Assembly (NCBI RefSeq): GCF_022026155.1
Contig: NZ_CP085041.1
Span: 342,306-406,305, forward strand
Source of the DNA: Dissulfurimicrobium hydrothermale
GTDB lineage: Bacteria; Desulfobacterota; Dissulfuribacteria; Dissulfuribacterales; Sh68
Direction: 5' to 3'
Length of the DNA stretch: 64,000 nt
Made by a program: the position numbers and the translations under genes. Of the stretch, positions 8,449-17,940 are shown one piece after another (positions within the stretch are counted from its first letter, which is position 1; each line of letters opens with the position of its first letter). The notes beneath the pieces were generated by a model that did not search any database, was not told where the DNA came from, and worked only from the letters and a program-made list of their open reading frames with translations.

Positions 8449-9790
8449 GATAATAGGTATATATGCAGACGAAGATGATCCACAGGTCTTTGGCCTAAGG
8501 CTTGGACCAAAAGGTTGGGCGCCTTTTGACATACCGGAGTGGCCTGGTCGTCAACAAGGATCTTTTTATAATCAGCTCAAGGTCTTTCTGCAGGCGTTTA
8601 ACCCGTCACGAAGGCGAAGGTTCTGTCTAGCCCTGCCTCAGAGGTATTGTTTTTTTAGAGAGCTGGCCATGGCCCGGCTTATCCCGGCGGAGGCTGCGGA
8701 ATCGGTGAGACTGGGCATAGAGCTCCATTCCCACCTGGATAAGTCGGAGATATATTATGATCAATATGCCTTTGAAAGAAACGGCGAAACGATAGTCCTT
8801 CTTGCCTATATAAGACGTGCCGTTCTTGATCCACTTTTTAAGGTGTTTTCAGAGACAGGCCACAAGGTGTCTCTAGGTCCTGTGTCACCCGCTTTCGTCG
8901 GACTGGATATACTCATTAGACGAGGCAAGGCCGGTTTCCCGTGCGTCGTCCTTGGCAGGCAAGGCGGATTTTGGTATACTTCCCTGCACGGAGAAACAGT
9001 CTGCGAAGGGGTCTATACCCTGCCGATTGAGGGAGGCAGGGATGTTTCTCAGGCGCTTCTCGATCTCTCATCCTATGTGCCGGCCAAGTTCTTCAGGCTC
9101 ATACCCAGTCCTGCCTATATTGTAGATCCGAGTGGATCCAGCTCGATTTCGACGTCCTGCCAAGATCCATGCCACGCCCTACCAGGGATATCCAGGTTTT
9201 GCGGGAAAAAGGAGAGACTCAGCTGGGGGCTTTGCGCCGCAGTTCTCGGACTCAGTATGTACCCGGCGATATCCTTTCAAGAGACGCCCCGTCGTCCACC
9301 ACTTATCCTCCGCATCAATCCGTTCCAGGCGGCTGTATTAGCGATGGGGACCATCATACTGCTGAATACGTGCATCTTGGGGGTTAAATTTTATGGGCAT
9401 TCAATCGCCCTGAAGTCGCGAGAAGCCGAGCTTGCAGCTCTGGATAAGAAACTCAAGCCCCTTCTTGAGATCAAAAAAAAGGTCGATGGCATAAAGGGTG
9501 AGATGGCCTTGATGACACGATTTAAAGACGAATTTCCGCGTCCACTCGATGTTCTACGCCTGCTTACAGTAAATACGCCCCAGGATACCTGGATACAGAA
9601 CCTGACCATTAAAGATGACAAGCTCAGGATAACGGCAGAAGGAAATTCAGCCTCTCAGGTCACCACAGAATGGAGAAAGCTGCCGTTTTGTGCCGAACTC
9701 AAGTTCACATCCCCGGTTATGAAGGACAACAACCAGAAAGAACGCTTCTCTGTGGAGATAACCCTTACAAACCAAAAAGGGATAAGATAA
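8411..9790 (+). CDS. gspL: Type II secretion assembly protein GspL-like
   Basis: GspL links the cytoplasmic ATPase GspE to the inner-membrane platform. The 459 residues show an actin-like cytoplasmic region of about 290 residues with weak conservation. A single transmembrane helix near 300-325 (AAVLAMGTIILLNTCILGV) follows. The periplasmic tail has a short coiled coil (SREAELAALDKKLKPLLEIK) and a ferredoxin-like C-terminal region resembling PilN/GspL. It begins inside the end of gspK, and its stop shares a base with the gspM start (TAATG). An internal ATG at 8432 is an alternative start. The name is based on topology and operon position. Confidence 0.8.
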   Translation: MGRRRVKMAFHTEIIGIYADEDDPQVFGLRLGPKGWAPFDIPEWPGRQQGSFYNQLKVFLQAFNPSRRRRFCLALPQRYCFFRELAMARLIPAEAAESVRLGIELHSHLDKSEIYYDQYAFERNGETIVLLAYIRRAVLDPLFKVFSETGHKVSLGPVSPAFVGLDILIRRGKAGFPCVVLGRQGGFWYTSLHGETVCEGVYTLPIEGGRDVSQALLDLSSYVPAKFFRLIPSPAYIVDPSGSSSISTSCQDPCHALPGISRFCGKKERLSWGLCAAVLGLSMYPAISFQETPRRPPLILRINPFQAAVLAMGTIILLNTCILGVKFYGHSIALKSREAELAALDKKLKPLLEIKKKVDGIKGEMALMTRFKDEFPRPLDVLRLLTVNTPQDTWIQNLTIKDDKLRITAEGNSASQVTTEWRKLPFCAELKFTSPVMKDNNQKERFSVEITLTNQKGIR

Positions 9791-10428
9791 TGAAGGCCTC
9801 TGAATGGCAATTTGACTCAAAAAGTCCGGTTTTGCGCTATGGGATCTTGATAATAGCGATAATATTCTGGTATTCATTTTTGTTTGAACCAACGACCGGA
9901 AAGATCGACGAGATGACGACCCGGATTGCGGTTACGAAAAAAAAGATAGAGGGTACCAAGGCAGAGATCAAACGGCTGCGCAGCATAGACGAGGAACTAA
10001 AACGGGTCGAACAGGAGAGGGCCAGGTTTATGCAGTTGTTGATACCAGGGGAGAACCCGCAGGTGGTTGCCTCAAATCTTCAGGATGACTTACTAAAAAA
10101 GGCATCGGATGCCGGCATGGATGTCTTGAGTTATAGGGCGGCTGCCGGTGGCAAGTGGAATGAATATCCATTGGGTACTGTAAGTCTGATCACCAAGTCA
10201 GGCATGAAGGGGCTGGTGCAGTTTTTAATGAAGGTTGATTCCGAAGGCAAGATGGTCAGATTGAATAATCTCAATGTAATGGTAATACAGGGTCCGACTC
10301 CATATACCAGGATCAATATGGACTTTGACGCCCTTTGTGCCGTAAAGGCAAAGAATGAGGCCAAGCATGGCGTAAGAGCGGGTAAAAATGAAGATAATAG
10401 GATTGGAAATGAAAGTCGATATCATTAG
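9790..10428 (+). CDS. gspM: Type II secretion protein GspM/PilO-like
   Basis: A bitopic inner-membrane partner of GspL. From ATG 9790 the protein has 212 residues: a short cytoplasmic start, one transmembrane helix (about 14-32, YGILIIAIIFWYSFLFEP), a coiled coil (about 40-75, rich in Lys/Glu) and a small periplasmic alpha-beta domain. This is the GspM/PilO layout. The frame is open upstream to 9670, but that part lies inside gspL and is not expected to be translated. The start overlaps the gspL stop by one base. The gspD frame begins 41 bases before its end. Confidence 0.83.
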   Translation: MKASEWQFDSKSPVLRYGILIIAIIFWYSFLFEPTTGKIDEMTTRIAVTKKKIEGTKAEIKRLRSIDEELKRVEQERARFMQLLIPGENPQVVASNLQDDLLKKASDAGMDVLSYRAAAGGKWNEYPLGTVSLITKSGMKGLVQFLMKVDSEGKMVRLNNLNVMVIQGPTPYTRINMDFDALCAVKAKNEAKHGVRAGKNEDNRIGNESRYH

Positions 10429-12919
10429 GCTATTCAGCATTGTTTTGATAATTACACTGTTATCCAACGCAGGTTATTCGTTCGGCCAAGATAAAGGACA
10501 GACGCAGAAGGGTGCGCAGGGCGTCGACCAAAATTCGAGGCAGAGGTCCAAACATATAGACCGCCCATCCATTCCGGTAGCCGTTCCGGGGGTGGCGCCG
10601 GCACGGTCTGGGCCGCAACAACCTGCAGCCGCGCAGCCCCCTATGCCGATACAGCCTACTGCCTCGGCGCCTGCACAAAACCAGGCTGCACCGTCCGTAA
10701 ATCAGCCCCCTCCCGCCCAGGGGCAGGCAGCCGTTCCTCTTCCGCCCAACCCTGTACCTCTGCAGGCGCCCCAGGCCCAGCCACAGGCCTCGGTTTCTCC
10801 ATTTGCAGGCGCATCGCCTTTAGAGCGCAAGCCCATTGACATCACCCTTGACAATATGGATATCTATCCTGTGCTCGACCTGGTGTTGTCCCAGATATTG
10901 GGGCTTAATTACGTAGTTGATCCGGCAATAAAGGGTGTGGTGTCGCTCCACATACAGGGTTCATACACGAGGGATGAGCTTTTGAACCTATTTAATTCGG
11001 TGCTTCAGATACACGGCCTTGGCATAACAAAGGGGGAGCACGGCCTTTACAAGGTCGTAAGAAAACCCGACACCGCAAGGACCGGCCCTATCGTCATAAA
11101 CAGGAAAGATGCCTTGGCCAATCCGGGCGACGTAGTCCAGATATTTCAACTCAAATATCTGTCAGCCACGGCCGCAGCCTCAAATCTAAAGAACTTCCTG
11201 TCCCAAGGTGCCGTAATAGTGCCCGAGCCGAGCACAAATTCGCTCCTGATCTCTGATACCGCCGAAAATATAGACAAAATAGGCAGCATACTTACCTTTA
11301 TAGATACAGATATCTTCAAAGATTACCATTGGCGGCTCTTTACCCTTGAGAATGCAAGCGTCACCGATGTCTATGATGATATAGAAAAACTTATCCAGGG
11401 CAAAGTCATCTACGGCAGGGCAGGCCTTGATCAAAGCGCCTTTCAGATCCTGCCGCTCAAAACGATAAACAGCATCCTGGTCGTTACAAAATGGAAAGAT
11501 GTCCTAGATGTGGTAGGGAATTGGATCAAGGAATTTGATCAGAGACAGGCTGATAAGGGCAAGCAGGTATATGTCTATTTCGTGCAGAACGGCAAGGCCA
11601 AGGATATAGCAGATATGTTGAATGAACTCTATGGGATAAGGGGCGCATCAAGATCATCTGCTTCAAAAACTGACAAGAACAAAACCGTCATGGTCGAACG
11701 CACCAAGACGGAAAAACCGGCGGCTGTTGCTAAGCCGGAAGGTATAAGCGGTACCGGGGAGCTGGCGGGGGATGTAGAGATCATCCCTGATGAGACCAAC
11801 AATGCCATACTGGTAAGGGCCCGCCCAAGGGACTATAAGGTCATATCGGATGTCATCAAAAAGATAGATGTGGTGCCAAGGCAGGTCCTGATAGAGGTCC
11901 TCATAGTGGATGTGACGCTCAACGACAATTTCCAATACGGCGTTGAGTGGTTTCTTAAAAACAAGGGCTTAAATTTCGGTGGTACAACCTATAATGCAGA
12001 TGTAGCCTTAACGGACGGCACCACTATGAAACAGAATACGCCGCTTGGCACAGGCCCTACTGGTCTGACATATAGCCTTTTCGACAATGCAGGGGGCTTA
12101 AGGGCCTTGATCAGCGCCTTGGCACAGAAGACCACCGTCAACATACTGTCGAGCCCGACGATCCTTGCCGTTGACAACCAAGAGTCCAAGATAGAATCCG
12201 GTGACGAGGTGCCAACGCTTACAGGCACAACCACCACCGAAGGTGGTACGACCACACAGTCAGTGCAGTACAGAAACGCCGGTATAATACTTAAGGTAAA
12301 GCCATCGATAAATGACGGTGGCCTGGTGCGTATGGAGGTGACACAGGAGGTAAGCTCAGTCACCAGCATGCAGACCGGGGGGCTCAATTCCCCGAGCTTC
12401 AGGACCAGAAAGGCCACCACATATATGGTGGCCAAGGATGGCCAGACCATCATAATGGGGGGTCTCATACAGACACAGAAGACCAAGAGCAATTCAGGGA
12501 TTCCATATTTAAAAGATATACCTATTCTAGGTCATTTGTTCGGCGATCAAGGCGTAAAGACCAGCAAGACCGAGCTCATGTTCGCTATTACACCTTATCT
12601 TATCAAAACACGCGAGGACGCTGATGCGCTCACCTTGGATTTTTCCAAGAGGGTGAAAGAGCTGAAGGAGGCTTTGAAAAAAAAGAGCATCAGCGGATTG
12701 GGGACGAAGGCGACGGAAGCGGCTGATTCAGGCAAAGGGCTTGAAGCGCCGCTTGCGAAACCGAATGTCCAGACGACGCCTGAAAATGCGAATCTGCCGC
12801 CCAGCCCTGAGGCCGAGGTACCTGCAAAGGCTGAAGGACCTGCCGCAAGGCCGGATGCCAAAAAAAACCAGCCCATCCCCCCTGCGGGGGAGGCTAGTCC
12901 GGAGACAAAGAAGCAATGA
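10388..12919 (+). CDS. gspD: Type II secretion outer-membrane secretin GspD
   Basis: Forms the outer-membrane channel. The 843 residues begin with a signal peptide (most natural from ATG 10409, MKVDIIRLFSIVLIITLLSN). An unusually long Pro/Ala/Gln-rich region follows at about 60-145, then the N0 domain (ITLDNMDIYPVLDLVLSQIL) and N1-N3 repeats. The secretin core contains ALAQKTTVNILSSPTILAVD, SGDEVPTLTG and KTELMFAITPYLI. A charged, Pro-rich tail of about 110 residues follows the core and may bind a pilotin or peptidoglycan (inference). It overlaps gspM and gspC. Confidence 0.95.
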   Translation: MKIIGLEMKVDIIRLFSIVLIITLLSNAGYSFGQDKGQTQKGAQGVDQNSRQRSKHIDRPSIPVAVPGVAPARSGPQQPAAAQPPMPIQPTASAPAQNQAAPSVNQPPPAQGQAAVPLPPNPVPLQAPQAQPQASVSPFAGASPLERKPIDITLDNMDIYPVLDLVLSQILGLNYVVDPAIKGVVSLHIQGSYTRDELLNLFNSVLQIHGLGITKGEHGLYKVVRKPDTARTGPIVINRKDALANPGDVVQIFQLKYLSATAAASNLKNFLSQGAVIVPEPSTNSLLISDTAENIDKIGSILTFIDTDIFKDYHWRLFTLENASVTDVYDDIEKLIQGKVIYGRAGLDQSAFQILPLKTINSILVVTKWKDVLDVVGNWIKEFDQRQADKGKQVYVYFVQNGKAKDIADMLNELYGIRGASRSSASKTDKNKTVMVERTKTEKPAAVAKPEGISGTGELAGDVEIIPDETNNAILVRARPRDYKVISDVIKKIDVVPRQVLIEVLIVDVTLNDNFQYGVEWFLKNKGLNFGGTTYNADVALTDGTTMKQNTPLGTGPTGLTYSLFDNAGGLRALISALAQKTTVNILSSPTILAVDNQESKIESGDEVPTLTGTTTTEGGTTTQSVQYRNAGIILKVKPSINDGGLVRMEVTQEVSSVTSMQTGGLNSPSFRTRKATTYMVAKDGQTIIMGGLIQTQKTKSNSGIPYLKDIPILGHLFGDQGVKTSKTELMFAITPYLIKTREDADALTLDFSKRVKELKEALKKKSISGLGTKATEAADSGKGLEAPLAKPNVQTTPENANLPPSPEAEVPAKAEGPAARPDAKKNQPIPPAGEASPETKKQ

Positions 12920-13737
12920 TGTCCGGCCCTGCACACAGAGGCAGTCTATTTATATGCATTTTATCTCTTTTGGGGGCAATCACACCAGTTGCACTGTGCA
13001 TGGCTGGACCATCAAATACAAACGGTGCTAAGCCTGGTCTCGGCCTTTATGATGTCATAGTAAAGGAAAACCTCTTTGATCCATTACGCGGCCAAGGCGC
13101 ACAGAATGAGGCTGATGAAAAGGCCAGGTATGCCAGTGAACAGGAGCTGATCAATCGCTATCTGGTCTATGGAGTAAGTATAATCAACGGCAGACGTCAG
13201 GCCTTTATAAAGGCCGTGAACACCCCCCAGACAAGTCATCCTGTGTTCCCATTGGCCGGTCCACAGTTCCCCGCCATGAATCAGGCTGCCCAGGCAGAGA
13301 GGCCGCATCCTGTGAAAATAGGGGATTCCCTGGAAGGTTGGCGTATTACGGCCATAACGCCCCACGGGATAGATCTCGAGCTCAGGGGGAGGAGTGTCCA
13401 TCTCGCCATCTTCGGGCCTGAAAAAGACGAACGAAGGGCGACAGCTCCAGTCGGCCTGCAGACCCCTCAAATAAAACCTGAGGCCCCTTCACCACCTCAA
13501 CCAGGTGGCGAGCAGCCCAAGGAAGGCGGGGCGGCAGAAGGCCAATCCGTTCAATCGCAAGGTCCGCTGCAACAAGCCAGCCCTTCATCTCAGCAGCCGG
13601 TTCAGCCCGGGCAGCCCGTGCCCCCGCCGCAGGCACCATCATCTATTCAACACGGGCCAAAGGCCACTCTTCCACCCCAAACGCCCGCCCTGCCAGTGCC
13701 TGGTTCATCTCTTCGTGACCTGTTGCTCGGGCGGTGA
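12916..13737 (+). CDS. gspC: GspC-like inner-membrane component with Pro/Gln-rich tail
   Basis: The last gene of the gsp operon, overlapping gspD by four bases. The 273 residues start with a hydrophobic segment (about 10-32), followed by VIVKENLFDPLRG and a homology-region-like beta domain (YLVYGVSIINGRRQAFIKAV, then HPVKIGDSLEGWRITAITP). This is how GspC/PilP proteins contact the secretin N0 domain. The last ~100 residues are almost entirely Pro, Gln, Ser and Ala and replace the PDZ domain of classical GspC. The function is inferred from layout and position. PilP-like is an equivalent description. Confidence 0.72.
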   Translation: MMSGPAHRGSLFICILSLLGAITPVALCMAGPSNTNGAKPGLGLYDVIVKENLFDPLRGQGAQNEADEKARYASEQELINRYLVYGVSIINGRRQAFIKAVNTPQTSHPVFPLAGPQFPAMNQAAQAERPHPVKIGDSLEGWRITAITPHGIDLELRGRSVHLAIFGPEKDERRATAPVGLQTPQIKPEAPSPPQPGGEQPKEGGAAEGQSVQSQGPLQQASPSSQQPVQPGQPVPPPQAPSSIQHGPKATLPPQTPALPVPGSSLRDLLLGR

Positions 13738-13911
13738 TAGTTGTTCCCGTTTGCTCAATCATACCCCCTCCGATGGGGAGCAGGTTGTTTTATATAGGGA
13801 ACAGCTGGATGGAGTAAAGATGGAGTAAAGGCATAATAGCCGAAGGGTTTATATATACCCCAATTTGGAAGTTTCATGTAGAACCCCCCTGACTTGGATT
13901 CCGAGAGGATG

Positions 13912-14421
13912 TCAGTGATGAATAGTCAGCTCATGGCCAACGCTTTTAAGGATTTCTTTGGCCTTTGCCAGATCATCCCCGGAGCCATGGACTATCAGCA
14001 GGAATTTGTCAGATCTTATAACCGTCTCATAATTGATGATGCTGTCCTTTGGAATACCGATGCTGTAAAGGCCCGCGCCAAGGGCGCTCAACCCTCCGGC
14101 TGCCACTGCACCCTCCAGCCCGCCGACAATGGCGGAGACAAGCGGTCCGGCTACAACAACCGGACCAATTCCAGGGATCCAGAAAAATGCTGCGCCGAAT
14201 AGAATACCCCACAGTCCGCCCCAAAAGGCACCCATTTTGCCCCAGTACTTCATGCGGTCACCGGCATTGTAGTAGCCGACGACGTGCTCATCGGTGTGAT
14301 AGTCTTTGCCCACGATGGACAGCTTTTTCATATCAAAGCCGGCCTTCTGTAATTCCTTCACAGCCTCTTCTGCATCGACATGGGCATCAAAGACTGCAAC
14401 CGCTGCATTTTCATTTGACAT
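13912..14421 (-). CDS. General-stress-type protein with central glycine-rich hydrophobic region
   Basis: A 169-residue protein starting MSNENAAVAVFDAHVDAEEA. The start is ATG 14421, with AAGGAGAT just upstream; the frame extends further but without a ribosome-binding site. The N-terminal part (AVKELQKAGFDMKKLSIVG) and C-terminal part (DKFLLIVHGSGDDLAKAKEI) form a ferredoxin-like domain of the general-stress/YflT or DUF1269 type. The middle (about 55-115) is a Gly-rich membrane-inserting region with glycine-zipper character. It stands alone and convergent with the gsp operon. A role in envelope stress is inference from the family only. Confidence 0.75.
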   Translation of the reverse strand: MSNENAAVAVFDAHVDAEEAVKELQKAGFDMKKLSIVGKDYHTDEHVVGYYNAGDRMKYWGKMGAFWGGLWGILFGAAFFWIPGIGPVVVAGPLVSAIVGGLEGAVAAGGLSALGAGLYSIGIPKDSIINYETVIRSDKFLLIVHGSGDDLAKAKEILKSVGHELTIHH

Positions 14422-14698
14422 AATCGATCTCCTTTGCATGATTTTGGTTGGCACTTGACTCGGATTCTTTCAGCCGCCCCATCGCAGAGGCCTTTTTTTG
14501 TCAAGTTTCATGAATATCCGGCAAGTCTTGTTCCCCAAGGGGAGAGGGGCTGCTCTGAATCCACGTCTCCATGGAGCCGCTCTGGAAATTGCATATTCCT
14601 CCTTTGATAGGCCTCCTTTATTTTTCCCTCTCCCGACAGAAGGGGATCAAAGGGAGGATTAGTAGTGCCGTGCAGCCTCTGATCTGACAAAATATGGG
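14422..14698. other. Intergenic region, no gene seen
   Basis: This 277-base gap lies between two minus-strand genes. It contains GC-rich runs of the kind CCCTCTCCC/GGGGAGAGGG that can pair with each other, and a T7 run at about 14493-14499, but no open frame with coding character and no convincing promoter. A short 64-codon frame here has no conserved features. Confidence 0.5.
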
Positions 14699-15193
14699 TC
14701 AAAATGTTGCATTAATGACCCCGCCACCAGATAGCTGGCACTCGCCCTGCCCCCCGCCAGCCATGCCGCTTCGCGGATCGACAAGATTGAAGCGGCAGCG
14801 CATATGGCGTCCGCCGCTAGTTTCAAGATTAGCGATTACCTTTCCGCTATAGTACGTAATGAACTGTCTCACGCTATATCTATAAGGATAAGGCCCGCCC
14901 CAGTACGGTGGCCAGTCGCACCAGCCTTCGTTCCAACCGTCCCACATCGGAACAAGGGCCTCGCGCGTCGCCTGTCGGGTAATCTGAAAGAACCGGCCTG
15001 TATATATAGCATCAGGCAGTATGGCCGTCATCGTGCCGGACAGCCCACCGTCCATGCTTTTCCATTTAAACAAAACGGGCTCGGCGGATCCCCCCTTGGC
15101 AATCAGTTCTCCGCGCCCCATGCCGATAGTGGCGCAGCCAGCCAGAATCATTAGCGTCAGCAAGCCAGCCGCAATCAGTTGGTATAATTTCAT
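14699..15193 (-). CDS. Putative outer-membrane or periplasmic lipoprotein, 164 aa
   Basis: The start is ATG 15193 (MKLYQLIAAGLLTLMILAGC), with AAGGAG upstream. The lipobox L-A-G-C is at about residues 18-21, so the mature protein is lipid-anchored. The rest contains two related blocks, MDGGLSGTMTAILPDAIYTG and a C-terminal MRCRFNLVDPRSGMAGGG, which suggest a beta-rich domain. A Trp/Tyr/Pro-rich segment (WDGWNEGWCDWPPYWGGPY) lies between them. I do not recognise a named family. It lies between two other small envelope-type genes on the same strand, perhaps expressed with them under stress (inference). Confidence 0.75.
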   Translation of the reverse strand: MKLYQLIAAGLLTLMILAGCATIGMGRGELIAKGGSAEPVLFKWKSMDGGLSGTMTAILPDAIYTGRFFQITRQATREALVPMWDGWNEGWCDWPPYWGGPYPYRYSVRQFITYYSGKVIANLETSGGRHMRCRFNLVDPRSGMAGGGQGECQLSGGGVINATF

Positions 15194-15206
15194 TGGGTTC
15201 TCCTTG

Positions 15207-15230
15207 AGGGGACCTCTAAAAGAGGTTCCC
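15207..15230 (-). promoter_or_regulatory. Inverted repeat in the leader of the lipoprotein gene
   Basis: The arms GGGACCTCT and AGAGGTTCCC (one extra base in the second) surround a three-base spacer, directly upstream of the ribosome-binding site of the lipoprotein gene. It could be an operator or an mRNA hairpin that affects initiation. No T-run follows, so a terminator is less likely. Confidence 0.4.
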
Positions 15231-15262
15231 ATGATATGATGCACATCCAGGATATATGCACC

Positions 15263-15913
15263 TTATTTCTTTCCGGGCAGGATTTTTTTACCAAACCACG
15301 ATATGGCGTCACCCATATTTTTAAGGCCATTACCAACCTCTTCAGGTACGTAGCCCGTGCCTTCGACAAGTTTGCCAGAGATCTCGCGCCCCTCTTTAAT
15401 GGCCTTGGATGCGCCGCTTTTAAGTTTATGGCCTGACCAATCTGCAGCCTGTTCCATATGCTCTGCCGCTGAGTTAAGGGCCTCGCCGGTCTCTTTTGTC
15501 TCTTTTTTTGCCCAGGAATCGGTCGCCTTGACATAGTAATTACTGGCTACCGCGTGCTCAGCCCTTGAAAATGCACTTTTCAGCTCCTTGTCTGATTTTA
15601 CAGCCCCCTTTTCAACTGAATCTGCCAGCTTGTCCAGTTCCCGGGCAGAGGCCGTCAAGGTCTTTTTACCTTTATCACCGGCAGATTCCGCCTCCTTCTT
15701 TAAAAAATCCGCACCCTTTCGTATCTCCGCGGCGGATGCCTTGAAATCCTTTTTAATAAAGGACTCATGGGCCTTTTGAAAGTCAGCCCCTGGCTCCGCT
15801 GTCTGGCCTTGGGCCACCTGTGCAGTCTGGGAATACGCCACAGGGGTAAAGGCTGCCTGGTTAAAGGAAAGAAATGCAAATAAACCTGCCATCAAAAAGA
15901 TCCTGTGCCTCAT
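15263..15913 (-). CDS. Periplasmic helical protein of unknown function, 216 aa
   Basis: The N-terminus is a clear signal peptide (MRHRIFLMAGLFAFLSFNQA...AYSQ). The mature part is Lys/Glu/Ala-rich and almost entirely helical, with heptad-like repeats (FIKKDFKASAAEIRKGADFL, SARELDKLADSVEKGAVKSD). This suggests a helical bundle or coiled coil in the periplasm. The C-terminus is basic (KKILPGKK). The pattern is reminiscent of YfdX-like periplasmic proteins, but I cannot confirm that. GGAGG precedes the ATG. It is upstream of the lipoprotein gene on the same strand. Confidence 0.72.
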   Translation of the reverse strand: MRHRIFLMAGLFAFLSFNQAAFTPVAYSQTAQVAQGQTAEPGADFQKAHESFIKKDFKASAAEIRKGADFLKKEAESAGDKGKKTLTASARELDKLADSVEKGAVKSDKELKSAFSRAEHAVASNYYVKATDSWAKKETKETGEALNSAAEHMEQAADWSGHKLKSGASKAIKEGREISGKLVEGTGYVPEEVGNGLKNMGDAISWFGKKILPGKK

Positions 15914-16035
15914 GTTAATACCTCCTTATGTTTTTGGTTGTCTTTTAGTGTCAGCCCAACAAGCCAGGCCTTAAAATATACGAATTTTGATTGATCTTTT
16001 CCTGTTAAGTCCGATCACCTCCTCGATAGTTTATT

Positions 16036-17919
16036 TTAATGGTATCTACCCCCGCTCAATGCCCTTTCGTACCTGGCTTTTTCTTCAGCGTATGCCCTCT
16101 TATCTCTTATCTCGGGGATGGAAAAGTTTCCCATTAAACTCCACTTGCCTGACAGGGGCTTAAGTCCCTCAGGGATCGTTTTTCCATCGGCCCCTGAAAG
16201 GTTCTCGATCCTCAAACCCTTTTTGTCAGCCACAATCGTAAAACTGCCTGACAGGACATCTTTATAAGCGGTATCAGGTTTTCCCATCCATTTGTAATCC
16301 ACAACAACCCTTTGCGCCCCTCCTGGTCCGTGGCAGCTCCTACAGCTTCTGGCCTTTGTTGTCGCGTGAGCGACCTTGTCGATATTCAACCAGGCCATGA
16401 CCGTGCCTTCATCCTTGCTGCCTTCATAGGTTCCCGTGACAGCAAAGGCATCATCGGACGGATATTCCCTCTTTATGTTTACATCCGGCTTGTTCCTGAA
16501 GATGAGCTTCCCTGTCAGCTTTATCTCCTCCTTCTTAACATTGGTTGAGATGTGCGGGACTATGTGATAGGGGTTCCACTGGCCTTTCTTATCCTTAAGG
16601 ATGATGGGGGCCATTGCATTAACCGTATAAAATGGATGCCTGTCCAGTGGGGTCTCCAGCCCGAATTTTTTTCCAGGCGCCCAGAAGTTAAAGGCATAGC
16701 CTGCTACTAAGGGGGTATGGCAGGCCTCGCAGGAGAGATTCCTGTGAATTCCCTTCTTATGGCTGGATACCTCTTGCTTATGACATTTTGCACACTCCAT
16801 GGGCTCGGGACTCCTTATCTGATCCCCCATATTGTGGGTTTTGTGATTCTGATCATGACAGTCCACGCAGGTTATGCCTTTGGCAAAGTGTATGTCCGGG
16901 GTCTCAATATATTTTTTTGAGTTTTTGTTCCGCAAGTCAGCCACAGCCTTCCTGGCAAAATCCCCCTTTATAAATCCATCTCCCCTCCGTCTTTCCATGG
17001 GGCCTGCATGACATATCTGGGCCCTGCCATCGCCCATGCACGAAAGCACCGTAGGTTTAAAGGAAAAGGTATGAACGCCCACCTCTTTTGGGTTGCCTTT
17101 ACTGTCTCTGGCCTCTTTATTAAAAGGACTGTAGTGACAATCCAGGCAACCTGCATGGCAGGTATTGCAGTTTCTCTGGTTGGAGAACGCCTGTTCTTTG
17201 CCGAGATGGGCGGTGCTGACCGCATTGTATTTCTCCATATTTCCGGTAGTAAAGCTGTCATTGTCGGGCTTTGCAGTGGCCGCGGTCCAGAGGCCGCAGG
17301 ACTGAGGACCTGTGGGGCCGACCCAGGTCGCATACTGGCTCTGGGTCAAGGCCAGGCCCATTGCTGTCTTCATATAGCTTTTTACAGCCTCCGGGTGGCA
17401 GGTTCCGCAGGTCTTCTCAGCGATGCCCGGATTAAAGGCGATAGTATTGATATCCTTGTCATGCCATTGTATAATAAATACCCTTGGATTAAGCACAGAC
17501 CCTCCATTCCCAGCGGTTACCCTTGGAAAAAGGGCGTTGCCGACAAAGTCACCTTTCAGCTTCAAACCTTTGATGGATTCCCTGTCTTCTCCCTTGAGCT
17601 CTCCTCGGCACTGCAACAATCCCCTTTTTCATAACCACAGCTAATCCCAAGATGCCCTTATGTGCCCCCTCCATGGTATTGTCATTGGGATTCCCCTGAT
17701 GACACATCTCGCATGTTGCAGGCATGCCGGTCTGCTTTTCCACTGCCTCCTGGGTTATGGTGAAGTCCGGATAGCCCAACTCCTGCATCTTTTTTCCATT
17801 GCCATGGCACTGAAGACAGGTGCTGGTTTCTTGAGGCCCCTGTTGGGCAGTGGTCTTATGACTGATAATAAGCAATGCGCCTATATTAGCGCCAGCCCGA
17901 ATATTACTTGTTTCTTCAT
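16036..17919 (-). pseudogene. Nonahaem c-type cytochrome gene broken by two frameshifts
   Basis: Read across two frameshifts this is a secreted multihaem cytochrome with nine CXXCH sites: CLQCH, CEMCH, CGTCH, CNTCH, CLDCH, CVDCH, CAKCH, CEACH and CRSCH. The first break is in the signal peptide (MKKQVIFGLALI reaches TAG near 17882; the frame resumes at GALLIISHKTTAQ). The second is at AAAAAGGGGA near 17625, after GAHKGILGLAVVMKKG. The bulk (17619 down to 16036) is intact. A CX8CH element (CMGDGRAQICH) may be an odd tenth site or a damaged one. It is the last gene of the tsdA/cydA-like operon. The breaks could be sequencing errors in short repeats or real decay. The first two haem sites and the GAH-K/Q-G motif resemble the cytochrome at 28831. 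Confidence 0.8.
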
Positions 17920-17940
17920 CTCTTTCCCTTTTTTCTTGAA

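Noticed and set aside
13761-13800. A terminator after the gsp operon (CCCC...GGGG followed by TTGTTTTAT)
   Set aside because: The stem is only four or five pairs with an interrupted T-run; it may act as a weak terminator but I could not support it.
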